Part shown: in pieces, positions 5,480 through 5,481 of the stretch
How positions within the stretch are numbered: position 1 is the stretch's first letter
How the letters are laid out: every line of letters starts with the position of its first letter
DNA from: Candidatus Brocadiaceae bacterium
GTDB lineage: Bacteria; Planctomycetota; Brocadiia; SM23-32
DNA length: 5,481 nt
NCBI GenBank assembly: GCA_003567495.1
Contig: PWZK01000319.1
Coordinates: forward strand, 1-5,481
Direction of reading: 5' to 3'
Made by a program: the position numbers and the translations under genes
Notes under the pieces: generated by a model
Database searches by the model: none
Seen by the model: the letters and a program-made list of their open reading frames with translations, nothing else
Told to the model about the DNA's origin: nothing

Positions 5480-5481
5480 GA

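Overview
The window looks like chromosomal DNA of a Gram-negative (lipopolysaccharide-bearing) bacterium with roughly balanced base composition. A URO-D-superfamily protein of the non-HemE type, a LemA/M48 pair, a PagL-like lipid A deacylase and palindrome-rich dispersed repeats together suggest the Planctomycetota/Verrucomicrobiota/Lentisphaerota sphere or a related uncultured lineage. That placement is inferred from gene content only. All five genes lie on the minus strand, so the window reads right to left.

Right to left: (1) 4976-5479 is the C-terminal half of a GT4-type glycosyltransferase, cut by the window edge, followed by a possible terminator. (2) 4413-4975 is a 563-base gap without a gene. 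It holds a ~175-nt structured repeat (copy B) split by a 155-bp MITE-like element with 8-bp target duplications, plus a weak promoter candidate. (3) 3807-4412 encodes a secreted PagL-like acyloxyacyl hydrolase. (4) 3592-3806 is an intergenic stretch with a three-unit 9-bp tandem repeat and a 38-nt hairpin whose loop carries TATAAT. (5) 3001-3591 is lemA. (6) 2712-3000 holds copy A of the structured repeat, uninterrupted and in the same direction as transcription. (7) 744-2711 encodes a large M48 membrane metallopeptidase (HtpX-like core plus a long C-terminal extension). (8) 1-708 is the N-terminal part of a URO-D-family protein, cut by the left edge.

lemA, the M48 protease and perhaps the URO-D-family gene form a likely transcription unit; LemA/M48 neighbourhoods are common in bacteria and point to membrane-protein quality control. 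The deacylase and the glycosyltransferase fit envelope or glycan work but need not be linked.

The most interesting signal is the pair of ~173-175-nt repeats. They share 56 of 64 bases in one half. In the other half sequence is lost but hairpins are kept: a compensatory A-T to G-C pair change, G-U wobbles, and an inner stem replaced by an unrelated but still self-complementary sequence. That is evidence of selection on folding. Copy A serves as the empty site that proves the MITE insertion in copy B.
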